From Epiperipatus broadwayi (taxonomy: Eukaryota; Onychophora; Udeonychophora; Euonychophora; Peripatidae): 64,000 bases of DNA. The notes beneath the pieces are model-generated. The model searched no databases and had not been told where the DNA came from. It worked only from the letters and a program-made list of their open reading frames with translations. Location of the stretch: assembly GCA_028023455.1 (NCBI GenBank), contig JAQFVV010006197.1, forward strand, positions 18,411,254-18,475,253, written 5' to 3'. Shown piece by piece: positions 12,493 to 24,300 of this stretch. The position numbers and the translations under genes are program-made. Every line of letters begins with the position of its first letter. Position 1 is the first letter of the stretch.

Positions 12493-12830
12493 TAAAACAA
12501 GTTTAATTCATGCTGATAATATAATTTTAAATTATTATATATTGGAGTTTAAAATTTAAGATCAAGCACAGCAAAATTCTCAATATAATTTTGTAAAGAT
12601 TCCCCTTATTTCAAGTAAAAAGTAAATCAACAATATCCATTTAGGATGATTAAATCTTATTAAAATCTTTTGGAAGTACTCATCATATTTTGAAAGCATT
12701 TTCTTTAATTTTATTTATTAGTAATAAATAGTTGATTGACAGGATTCCAGGAGATAGGAAAAGATCTACTTTGAAAATGGAATAATAAAATAAGTCTTTT
12801 CTTGTTTTCTTATATAACTAAAAGGATTAT
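12493..12830 (-). repeat. Direct repeat flanking the Gypsy relic, copy 2
   Basis: This is the partner of 8,991-9,390. Relative to the minus-strand Gypsy it sits just upstream of gag, where the end of the 5' LTR and then a primer-binding site are expected. The sequence TGGCTATAATTGAC at about 12,484-12,471 (minus strand) could be such a site, but I cannot assign a tRNA. Confidence 0.55.
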
Positions 12831-15442
12831 TACAGAGTTTTGTGAAGAGGTTTTTACCTTGTAGTAGGCTTTCTCTGGCTGTCAATGATGATGAAATAAT
12901 TTATAATTGGTATTGATTTTATTACCATCAAGTTTTAAACACAAAAATTTTAGTTTGTAAAATATAAAAAACAAGCAATTATACAATTCTGAAACTTTCC
13001 ATTCCCATTCAAAACTGGCTAAATCAGTACAAAATAATGATAAATAAAGATCATAAATATTATTAGCCCACATGGTTTAGTGCACTAGTAGAGACAGACC
13101 AATGAGCTAAAGATCCCTGAATTGTCATATAGCCTCCCAATATACAAATCATTTGATGATTTACTATATATTATTGCCTAGTAATGTGAAGAGACAAGAT
13201 ATTTTGTTTTGATTGTTGAAAACAACTCACAAAAAATGAATCTATTATTCAAAGCATTGAAATTAAAAAATTAAATTCAATCTAATTAGAAAAGATACTT
13301 GCTATAACTATAATATTATAAAAAAGGGAAGAGATTGCTAAGGAAAAATTCCTTATAGAAATGGTAAAACAAAACAGGCTGAATCGAATTTGAAAGTACT
13401 ATTTTATGTTAATATAAATGATGAAAGAATGCTGAGAATAAATAAATCAGGAAGAAAATTTACTTCTAGGAGCATAAAAATTTAGGATAATAAATTATAA
13501 GTATCAGAGAAACTGTTAACATTTATAAATAAAAAGTCAAAACTAATATAAAAAAAAAGATTGGCAATTCAGTCTGGTATAATATATTAGTTAACTTTAT
13601 TGATATAATGAATATTTGCAGTTTTATGCTCACTTTCTGCATCATAGCCAAATGACCATTGAAAACTTTCTATCCATGCTCATTATTCTACAGCATTGAG
13701 TTTTTAACTCCATTATCATAATTTTAAGGATTTTTCTTATCTTGGGGCTATGATGTAAATGTGTTCATCTTGAGAGTAACTAACATTAACTAAGTTTGAT
13801 CTCACAAAGATTATAACATACTAATTTCATTTCAGATCAAATTCTTTTCCTTTACCATAATCAAATATTGAACCAGTCACTTTTGCTTCTTATGAAGTTA
13901 CTCTGCAATTATACTGATTTTAGTATTTTTTCAAGGTAAAGTTGATAGAAATATTTTCAGTAATTAGGAATTTGTAAGCAAGACCAAAATATTTTTTTCA
14001 GTGATCAGTCCACAGCTAATAAGCTATCATTTTAATAATGATTGATAAAATAAATGTATAATTTATTGTTGACTAACATATAAAAGTCTTAATTTGTGAT
14101 GGCCAATGAGTACGGTCAAGCTTTGTTTATATGATGCTACCTTTACTACCGATTAAGCGGTATTAGTTTGATATAGGCATTGAACCTATAGCTACTTTTA
14201 ATTTGTTAACTGCCAATTTTTTTTTTTTTTTTGGGGGGGGGGGGGGACTTTGAATTTCTTATTCTTTTAAAATTTAATTTCAAATATGGCACTACTAAAA
14301 TATGATCTGATAAATATTCATAAGCAAAGTTAATATTATTGCCAAATCTATTCTGAAATAATACATAATCTTATTTTGTATAGTTTAGTGCCATGGTAGA
14401 TTCAAAAGCAAAAGATCCATGAATTGTAGCTTAATTCTGTTCCTTAAAGTGGACCTTCTAAGTGATTAAATCACTCAATTATTTTTTAACTATCCAGCTG
14501 ATATCTTTTTCATAATGTATTTAATGTGTAATACCAATTGTAATTTTTAAAAAAAGAATTTATTATTAAATGTGATTTTCCATGCAAATATTTATCAAAT
14601 TTTCACATTTTTTAAGCCTCTAATCTCTTACAATCTTCTTTTCTTTGATATACTTCTTGTCTTTCATTATCATTATATAACTATTTTACTATTAACTTTC
14701 AATCTATTTATGCATGACATTCACTTTGTTGTCATCGTCATATTTTTTATTAATAGATATCCTTGTAGAAACATTAAATCCCTAAAGCAACAATTATAAA
14801 TGTAAATAATAATTATGAAAGTTGGGCATAGTGTAATATAACATTAGAGTTTTTAAATATTTTGCTACCTATGAAAAAAACAATAACAAATACATTAGAG
14901 TAGAAATTACAATTGCTAAACATGTTTTTAAAGAAAAGTAAATAATTTTGCAGTTCATTATCATCAGATTTTTTTAAAATAGATTTTTTTTAAAATGTAT
15001 TGCTTAGAATGCAGCTTTATATGGAGCAGACATCTGGACAATTAAGAAAAAAAAAATCAGGAAATAAAGATGGAAGGTTTTTGACATTGTGAACTTGTAA
15101 AATTAGAATAATTGGAAAAGTAGACTTAGCAATGTTGAAGTTTGGAAGAAAGTAAATGAAAAAAAAAAATTATAAAGTAAAAAAAAAAGACTGAACATGT
15201 GCTTAGGAATGAAAAAATCCAAAAAGATAAGTTGGCAGAATCTGAAAAATAAAACAAAAAAAATTGACTGATGGTTTAAAAAAAAGAGCAAAATACAAAA
15301 CTGAAATTAAAAATAATGTGTGATATCTGTCTTTTGACAAATTACTATTGCTGCTAGTGATGCTAATAAAGTTATCAATACATATTCCAAGTCTATAATT
15401 ACTACAATTGAAATTGTAAATAAAAATCCAAAATATCAAATA
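12831..15442. other. TERT intron sequence, SINE-like traces, T/G tract
   Basis: Two loosely similar tRNA-like stretches (13,074-13,135 with TGCACTAGTAG, and 14,375-14,440) may be remnants of one tRNA-derived SINE family. A run of about 14 T followed by about 13 G lies at 14,218-14,247. No gene was seen. The unfound TERT exon between motif E and the 8.8-kb exon should lie between 8,827 and 16,383. Confidence 0.4.
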
Positions 15443-15675
15443 AACAAATCTTAAATCAATATTTATAAAAGCTTTTACTATTATGCAGTGTTTTCCTTTT
15501 TTTCATTTCTTCCATACTATTGACTATTTGAGATATCGCTCCATTGATTTTCGAATACCAAAAAAACAAATTTTAAATCAATACTTATAAAAGCTTTTAC
15601 TATTATGAAATGTTTTCCTTTTTTTCATTTCTTCCATAATATTGACTATATGAGATATTACTCCATTGACTTTTG
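15443..15675. repeat. Tandem duplication, two copies of about 110 bp
   Basis: Copy 1 is about 15,443-15,551 and copy 2 about 15,566-15,675, sharing AAAAGCTTTTACTATTATG and TTTCCTTTTTTTCATTTCTT. Identity is about 90% by eye. No coding content. Confidence 0.8.
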
Positions 15676-16205
15676 GAATTTATTATATGATAAGATTAAA
15701 TGTCCACAAATGAATAGTCATCATGAAAATCATTTAAACATTCTTTAATATGAGAATTTACTTCCTCTCTTTCAAAAATAAATACAAATTTTCAGCTCAT
15801 TTTTAAAATATTTGCATGACTGACCTATCAGACCAGGAACAAAATTCACAAGTTTTGAAAAGCAATTGTTATATACAAAAAAGAAAAAAAAAAAGAATTA
15901 TTGCAATCTAAAATAAATAATAATTTATCTCAGCACATATATATAATGATTTGATGATAAAATGATTAGCACATTTATCTATCAAACTATGACTTCAGGT
16001 ATGAAACCAAATATATAAAGTTTGAAAGTTTTTTAAATTTCAAGATCTTTTCTTGCAGGCAGCTCTCTCATCTATTCTCTAAAAATTAATTGATAAATGG
16101 ATATCTAATTATTCTTGGCTAGAGAGTAGAACACTGTTAAAAGCAATAACAATGAGCAAAAAGAAAGCCTTTAAATAATTTTTCTCACTCTGTTTCTCTG
16201 TGGAG

Positions 16206-16315
16206 AGTTGTTGATGCACTATTTTCTGTTTTATATCTTTATCTAACTATTTATATAAACAGTTGTTGAAGAACTATTTGCTGTTTTACCTCTTTATCTA
16301 AATATTTATATAAAC
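16206..16315. repeat. Tandem duplication, two copies of 55 bp
   Basis: Units 16,206-16,260 and 16,261-16,315 both begin AGTTGTTGA and end ATTTATATAAAC. They lie just downstream of the TERT motif E exon, inside the next intron. Confidence 0.8.
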
Positions 16316-16383
16316 AAAGTCAATAAAATAATTAAAATTGCATGTAATATTTTAAATACAGAATTAATTTTTATAATACTTAC

Positions 16384-16464
16384 TAATACCAGAATATCTA
16401 ACATAATCTACCATAACTTCAGCTGTTTGAGTATCAATTAACATGCCAAACCATGAAAATGCAT
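16384..16464 (-). CDS. TERT: TERT exon: motif E (primer grip)
   Basis: This 81-nt exon (two bases, 26 codons, one base) encodes WFGMLIDTQTAEV, aligning with vertebrate WCGLLLDTRTLEV. That is motif E, the primer grip that positions the DNA 3' end. It is followed by VDYVRYSGI, aligning with SDYSSYARTSI. The leading AT completes an Asp codon with the last G of the previous exon. The acceptor is TTTTTAG and the donor is a strong GTAAGTAT. It ends one base into a codon, so the next exon must supply two bases. The exon at 8,826-8,784 does not fit that phase. Confidence 0.95.
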
Positions 16465-17201
16465 CTAAAAATACAAACATTAAGTCATTATAAATTAAAT
16501 CTCTGTTTAGGCATTTTTTACAAATATTTTATTTCCTTTTGTTTCATCAGAGATATGTAAATATTTTATAATTTATGATATTATAAGATGTTATATATTA
16601 ATTTCAATTATATTTTACTTTTGTATTTCAAATTATTATAATAATACTGTATATTCTATAACAATTAAGGATAATGAAAACAATGAGTCATATATATTAA
16701 AAGTATTTATTAAAAAAAAATTATACACAAAAAAATGTGCAATATATGTTCTAATTTACACATTTTAAATTCATGTATATTTATGACTATCTAGATATAT
16801 AATTAAGAATGACATGATTGTTAGTTTTGCTTAAATAATTAATCTTTATTCTCATTTATATGCATAAATCATATTTCCAAATGTTGAGAAGTCAATTAAA
16901 ATGTAATCGATTTCTAGATAATGTTTCAATATCTGCTCCATGATTTGGAAATTATTTTTAGAGAAGATCTTAATATATTATGAGTCCCCATAGTTAAGAT
17001 GAAGATTCGTCACTACATCAGACTTTAAATGATAAATTACTATTCAGACTTCTTTCCAAAATTTAATATATCAATTATAATAAAAGTTATTGGTAATCTA
17101 ATACATTAAATGGCAACATATAATTACATTATATTCTCTTTTATTTTAACTTTCTCTCTATTTCTATATGCATTTAAAATTATGATAAGTTTGTTAAGTA
17201 C

Positions 17202-17303
17202 CTGTCTTATCAAAGTATTGAATAGAAGAAGAGCAACCATCAGGCAATGGAAAATTTACTGCGGTTTTCTTAATATTTATATAGCAGTTGTATTCTGGAA
17301 ATC
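17202..17303 (-). CDS. TERT: TERT exon: motif D region
   Basis: This 102-nt exon (two bases, 33 codons, one base) encodes FPEYNCYINIKKTAVNF, aligning with vertebrate VPEYGCVVNLRKTVVNF. The Lys pair is the motif D lysine region, thought to help nucleotide incorporation. Its first two bases complete the Gly codon begun by the previous exon. The acceptor is TTTTAG and the donor is GTACTT. The second half (LPDGCSSSIQYFDKT) is the variable loop before motif E. It lies only about 0.74 kb upstream of the motif E exon. A plus-strand open frame over the same bases is a shadow. Confidence 0.95.
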
Positions 17304-20300
17304 CTAAAATGCAAATAGAAATTGACAATTAAAAAAATAAATAAATAGATTTTTACCAAATTAATCAGAGTTCAAACCATTAGTTAATCCAAGAGTACAA
17401 ATTAACCTAACAGATTAAATATAAAATAACATTCCTGAACAACCAAACATACACAACATGGCTAAATTATAAGTAGCAGATTATCATATGATTGCCTAAG
17501 TAATACAATATAAAAAAGAGAAAATATCTTTCTAGACACTGCAAAAAAAAAAAAGTCCTCACATATGTAACAAAAATGTTTATTGCTGATTCATAAAGAT
17601 GTAACATCAGTTTTATGAAGGAGACTAAAGTATAAGTCAATGATAAATCAAATTAAATGTCCCCAAATTTCTTAATTAAGTTTGTTTTATGACTGTTAAA
17701 CATTCCTTTGGTGAAGTGCTGAAAAACTTAAAATAAAACAAATCACTCATTTTATACAAGCACAGAAAACTGATCTAAAAGATCCTCCTCTGATACTGAT
17801 TTCTTATTTTATCCATCTACTATAGCTTAAAATCTTATTTTCTCCTTATTATCACTGACAAATATTCTGACATTTGGGCCATTGATCTTCTGGCATTTTT
17901 AATACATGGCCATATCACTTTAAAATTTAATTCAGTTTTATTCACAACATTAATGAGAAGCATTCATTTCTATTCCATTTCAAATTTTTAATAGTGGAAA
18001 TATTTTTGACTGATGTTGTCTGTAAATCTACTTCCACTGATAAGTATTTAATGCTTTACTTAACATTTATATACTACATCCATAGGAGGATATGTATACT
18101 ATAAAATATTTATAAAAAAGAAAAAGGCATTTTGTGGTATATGAAATATTTCCACTCCAAAGCTATTAAGAGTTCTAATTATCTTTTTTATTATACGAAT
18201 AGTGTTCCATTACCATGTGCTACTACTTTCTTGTGATCATTCTAAATTTTTATTCTGCCAAATAAAAATTTGTATAACTTCTGTGTTTAATTCTAGGAAC
18301 AAATATTCAACATTCACAAAAATTATATGCTCTTTGTATTGAGTGATAATGACCAGAAGATATACAGTTTCCAATTTCATAGAAATAATCATACAAGATC
18401 AATTCCAATTCAAACTGAAAGAAATTTTGTAAATATATTTTAAAGAGTTGGTAGAAATTCATACCTGTATTTCAGTTTCTCTTGTAATTACAAAATCTTT
18501 TACATAGGTTAATATCATTTTTTCTCTTGAGCTACATTATTTTTGTAGATTTTTTTAGTTATATCAGAAAAATGCATTTGGATATTAATAATCATCAAAT
18601 GGTTTATTGCTCAGAAGTTCAAGATCTGGAAGTGAGAAAATTCCAAATTCTGTCACTCTACCACTAGAAAAAATTAGCAGGATGATTTGGATATTCAACT
18701 TGTTAAAGTATCTGAAAAAAGTAGCCTAGGGATCATATCATTTGTTTTCAAACATTAATATATATATAACATTCATCTCATTTTTTGGTCTTCATTTTTG
18801 ATAAAGCCAAAAGCTATTATCTATGTATAACCAACTAGCTAAGAAATCTGCTTAATAAGACAATCATTCTACTTGTATTTATATATTAACTATTTCCATC
18901 ATCTAAGATTAAGTATTGCAACTAAAATACCATCATTATAAACCTTCAGGAAAACAATTATTCTATTTTTTTTCTTTAATCATTTTAATTAGGCTTATAT
19001 CAATGAAATTATATCAGCTTTTCTTTTAGCTTTTTTATATTGGATAAATACATGCAATAATATATTCTTATATTATCTTTAAATAAATTAAAAATAACAG
19101 CATTCCATCTTTACACTTAGAAATTCCATATAGACTGCTTCTGGAATTGTTGTTCAATTATGTTTGTTTTTTTTTTTTAGAGCCTTAGCCACATCTTCTT
19201 TGGCTATTTTTAGCTGGAAATTGTTTTTATTTTGAAATTTATGTACATAAAAGACAGAAATATAAAAAATAAATAAAAAAATAACACAAATCAGGACATC
19301 AGTGCCCGAAGAAGTATGACATCTTCCTCAAGATCTCAATATACCTCATTCAAATTTTATTATTATTATTATTATTGTTAATATGAAATCTCCTAACCAA
19401 CCTAGATTAACCTAGGATTTTTACTCTCTAAATAATAATAGCTAAGTATTCATTCATTAATCATTTTTGAATGCTTAGCTAGATTTTATACAGGCTGGAT
19501 ATTTGAAGGAAAATTTAAAAATAGTTTTTATCCTGAAAAAAATAGTTAAACCAAAACAATATGCAATGGCAACAATGTAAATTACAACAAATAATAGATT
19601 AATTTCAGGAATATAACAATATAATTTATAAAGAAATTTTTTCAATTTGAACCATGTTAAAGCCATTATGAAACAGTCATAAATAAACTTTAGAAATGAT
19701 AAGTATTGCCTACTAGTATTGAGTTGAAAAAAAAAAGTAATTTGTATTAAGAAAATATTTACAATGGCCTTATCTATTTAAAAATATGCCAAATTCTTCT
19801 TGGAAAATTATTATTATGAAATAATTCTAATAGATTAATTAATAAGTTATTATAATATGCATGTATATATAAATTAAGCAAAAATGCATTATAAATTATA
19901 ACCAATCAGAAAAACTGGTTTGTAATGTATCTCATAAACAAATGTAAATTCAGACTATCATAAACAGACCTCCAAAAAAAAGTCAAACCATTTCTTTCTC
20001 AGTATACATAAGTAACAAGCACTCCCATTATCATCAAAAATTTTAAAAAGTGATCTACATACAAGAACTATCAGTCCAAACATTATATAAATAGGTTAAA
20101 TTCTTTGCAAGAAGAAAGAAGTTGGTTAACTAGGCAATAGAGTACTATGATTAAGTAATAACACTTGATCATTACAGTGGCAATTTGCTATTATTTGAAA
20201 ACATCTTAATATTTCAATATTAGAGCTACATCACTAATTTTATTGATTCCCACATCATTAAGATGCATAATATATTGTATATGTATTTACTAAATTAGTT

Positions 20301-21176
20301 TATAAGAAGAAAAAAAAAGATAATTTAATCTCAGAAAGTTAACGAGGAAAATTAATAAAAATAAAATCTGCAAATAATTGGAATAGCTATTAATAACCAG
20401 CTACCTATGTCAAAAAATATATACAAGTTCCTCACAATTATTTTGTGATATACAATGAATAAAAATGACTCACTGTATTATAAAATTGAATAATCTTGAA
20501 CAGCTACATTGTTTATATTGAAAATGATAGACATCAATTATTAATACAAGACTAGGACTAAAATTTGGAAAACTAAAGATATCAAATTACAAACAAAATT
20601 AGATGAAAGAATATACTACAGAAAATCATTAAGAATTAATGAGTTGCCAAAAATTTTAATGCAGACTTGTATATGTGAATCAAAGAGAAATTTTATTAAA
20701 TAAAGTTGTAAAGAAGTTACAACTGTTTAATATATATGTCAAATAAATGATGACCTAAAAATAAAACTCCAACTTTTGCTATTACAAAAAGCACAAACAA
20801 TAGACAAAAAAATATATAGAATATGGACAACCAATGTTAAAAAAAATGTTCACACATTTAGAAAAGATAAAACTGAGATTTGTTGAAGACAGAAATAATA
20901 CATATACAGACCTTTATATATTAGCCCATTGTTTTGGATGATGATATAGCTGACTTATATATATATAAAAACACCATTCCACCAGTTCCTGACAAAGTTT
21001 ACTCTTTTTTATATAAAAATTTCAAATGATATATGTATATATATTTTTAATACAAAAAAACAAAAACAAATCATGAATAAATACATATATATAATTTAAA
21101 GTTCTAAAACTCAAATTTTTTAATATTTCTAAAAAAAAAAAAAATTATTTAATACAGTATTAAAGTTTCAATTTAC
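17304..21176. other. TERT intron between the motif C and motif D exons
   Basis: A+T-rich with a (TTA)n tract near 19,359-19,375. A phrase at about 19,290-19,330 (GCCCGAAGAAGTATGACATC) resembles the conserved tail sequence seen in some Penelope-like or other retroelements. Apart from these, nothing is supported. Confidence 0.4.
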
Positions 21177-21384
21177 CATTTAACATTAAATTTAAAAAAT
21201 GCTTCCCACTGTTTTCATATGGCGTCACAAATAAATAATCATCCACATGTCTCATAAGGAGTTCATTGGGCTGGATAAACAAATAATTCTTTTCTAGATC
21301 AGCATAGTAAAAATTGCATAGCAAAGTAGAAATGCATGATCCCTGGATTATACCCTGATCTTGATGCAAATACTGATCAGATAC
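21177..21384 (-). CDS. TERT: TERT exon: motifs B' and C, catalytic Asp-Asp
   Basis: This 208-nt exon (69 codons plus one base) holds the most telling TERT sequence in the window. Motif B' reads QGIIQGSCISTLLCN and is followed by FYYADLEK. Motif C reads LLMRHVDDYLFVTP. The Asp-Asp pair (codons 21,243-21,241 and 21,240-21,238) completes the catalytic triad with the motif A Asp. Vertebrate TERT reads QGIPQGS, LLLRLVDDFLLVTP. The acceptor is a long T run then ACAG, and the donor is GTAAAT after the first base of a Gly codon. The normally conserved Pro of QGIPQG is Ile here. The open frame runs a few codons past the splice site, but alignment places the exon end at the donor. Confidence 0.97.
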
Positions 21385-24300
21385 CTGTAAAAAAAGATAA
21401 CAATAAATATTTTTATTTCATAACTAGAGTGAATTAATCCATCTTAATATGAATACTATTCCCTTTTACATAACAATGCATACATAAATAAATATAGATA
21501 AAATAATAAAACAATAAATATCAGAGATTTCCCAGCATCCCTTTAATTGCTGGTGTCTTAACAGATTTTCTTTTCTTGTTTTATTTTTTAATAAAAATAT
21601 AGTTACCCATTTCATTGTGGCTATTTGATGTAAATAAATTATATCTATTGTTCACTCAAATTTATAACAGAGGTATTCAATATAGAAATTATATACTAAT
21701 TTCTTTATGACAGTTGAATAATCATGAGATATTCTGTCTAAACTTAGTTTTTTAGTGAACTAAATCTTATGAACATCATAATAATCTACCTATCCATGAA
21801 TATTTTTTTTAATTCCTTATTTCATATTGCATACATTTGCATTAAAAAACAACTACTCTTTTCTGCTGCAAAAAAAAGATCAAATATCAGAGCAAAATAA
21901 TAATTTTCTCCTCCCCCAGATCTATGAAGTATAAAACTTCAATTAGATAAAAACTCACTGGAAAATTCAAGAATTCATATCTTGCAAATATTCTGAATCA
22001 CTTATTTGGAATCAAAATAAGATCTGTCCTTTAAAATATTCCATTATTTAACTAATAATTCCTAATTTTTCAGTCCAGTAATAATAGAAGTGATGTCTTC
22101 TATTATACACAGACATTTTAAGAGTTTCTCTTCTATTGGAAAATTAATTACAGCTCTTTCAGTTCTGTCCAATTTGAAAACCTTAATATTATTGGTCCAG
22201 TTCTTATGTAAGTTATGTACAGCAATTCCATCTCAAATAATCAGAAACATTAGTATATTGCAAATACTCTATAACCATTAATAGGACACAGATCAAAGAT
22301 TAAAGAACTCAAATTATGCCAGTGGAAGCAACGATTTTCAAGTATTTTTAAAGTTTTTAAGTAATAGTAATATATCTATTGTTTTAAAGGGACTATATAA
22401 TTAAAATTATAAATCTTTATTAATAATAAATATTGAAGTATTACATATGCCAGTATAAATTCAATGAAACTGATGTTAGGTTAGAAATGAAATTTAGTTA
22501 AGTTACAGTTTAAACAATAACATTTGACAGCTAGTTTTGAATTTAATTAATGATAGTTTGGGTTTATATCACATCTACAATGATAGTTACCAGGACATAA
22601 ATTATTTGGATATCATTATATAAAGTTATGACAGCTTTTAATTACTTTATTAAAATCAATTATGGTAGTATTCATGAAGGTTGATTATCCATGTTAGTGT
22701 TTAATATTCTAAGCTTGTGTCTTTATTTAAATCAAGTTTAGACTATAATGAAAAGTGAATTTTATAACTGATTGATTGCTGTAATTTTTTGTTAATTGAC
22801 CAGTAATAGTTTGCTCAAATTTTTATTACAAAATTTCTTCTTGATGAAACTGCCCCAAAATAATGTAACCAGAAATATTATGATCTAGTTATGACTCTTG
22901 GACATATAAGACTGTTTTTATTACTAATATCTTGACTAGTTTCTTCAGTGTTTTCTTTGCTAGAGAAATTTATTTGTTTCTGTGATTGAATCACAATATA
23001 TTTCTGCATTGATAGTATTAAAGATCTTCATAGTTTTGAAAAATGTAAGTCTGTTAGGCTTTGGATAATAGTAGGAAATTTATTAAATGTTTTCATTGTA
23101 CATGGGTCAGAATATCATATCACTATTCAAAATTTATTATCTAAAAAGATAGCATATAAAAGCGATTTACCCGCTGACGAAGAAGCTGCAAAAACCAAAA
23201 CAATTAAATGGGCCGAGTGCTTTCGAGGTTTTCCCTCATATTCATGGCCAATATAAGTTATAAATCATTTATGTAATGTTGCTAACTAATCTTAGAAGAC
23301 AAGATTGCTCTCAAAAAAATAATTCAGAATTATTCCAAATGGTGATTGTCTCTGGAATAGCGTAAAATCATATATTAGGACAATATAATCAGACTAAGTG
23401 GATATTCCAGCTTTGTGAAATATTATTTACTGACTATTTTTGCTTTTGACACCTATCTTTTTAGTTCCCCCATTAGTTTCAGAAAGAAAAAATGTAGATT
23501 ATATGAATTTTGTCTCATTGCCTGACACAATAGTCTTGAAAATACCAAGAGTAGCAAACAGTTTTCAAAATTTCATTAGAGACAATAACCTGGACCAATG
23601 GTATGCCAATCATGTCAAGCTATTTAAAAAAAGCATAAAGTTTCTGCAGATCCCGGTGGCCCATTTTAACATTCAAGTATATTATTGAAAATTCTGGATA
23701 TTCTTTTCTGAAGTTTAGAGAGACTGACCTGATAACTTCAAATCCTGCCTATTATAAATGGCTAAACCAGTAACAATATATTAAGTTGCCATACAACTCA
23801 GTTAAAATAACAAAATGAAATGTTTGGTCATTCTTTATAACATTTGTCATTGTTTCATCAAAAAAGGAATTGCTTACCCTGGAAAACCCTTGTAAATTTA
23901 CATTATTGTTTTGCTACAATTTATGTTTTTTGTGTGTGAATTTTTTGCTACCCAACTATTTTTGAAAATAAGAAAGGAGGCTGAATCAGATTAAAACTCA
24001 ATTCTTAAAGGTACATTATTTATTTTAATTTGGTTGTTTCTTATCTTTCAAATCTTAACACAGTGATTTCAAATATTTTTTTAACTTTGAAAACTAATTT
24101 GTGTATTTTATGTTAAATGGATTGCTGCTGCCTTTATGTAATACTTTAGTTCAATGTGAACAATATGATTGACTCTGCATTTGAAAATGTTTTTGTTATG
24201 TAGCAAATTTGGTATAGCTTTCATGCCTAGATTTATGTTTACTCAGATAGCAAGTGAGTTAGTCAAGGTCATTTGAGCCACTACAAATAAAGAAAATAGT

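Noticed and set aside
13560-13690. Minus-strand FNGHLAMMQKV considered as the missing TERT TFNRGF exon
   Set aside because: Alignment needs two gaps in a short conserved stretch, upstream stops are present, and no acceptor in the right phase was found.
15103-15439. Overlapping minus-strand frames rich in Phe and Leu
   Set aside because: Low-complexity translation of A/T runs; no motif, no splice signals.
16020-16085. Minus-strand acceptor-like TTTTTAG followed by a short frame, considered as the missing TERT exon
   Set aside because: It hits a stop after about 12 codons without a donor and shows no residue match.
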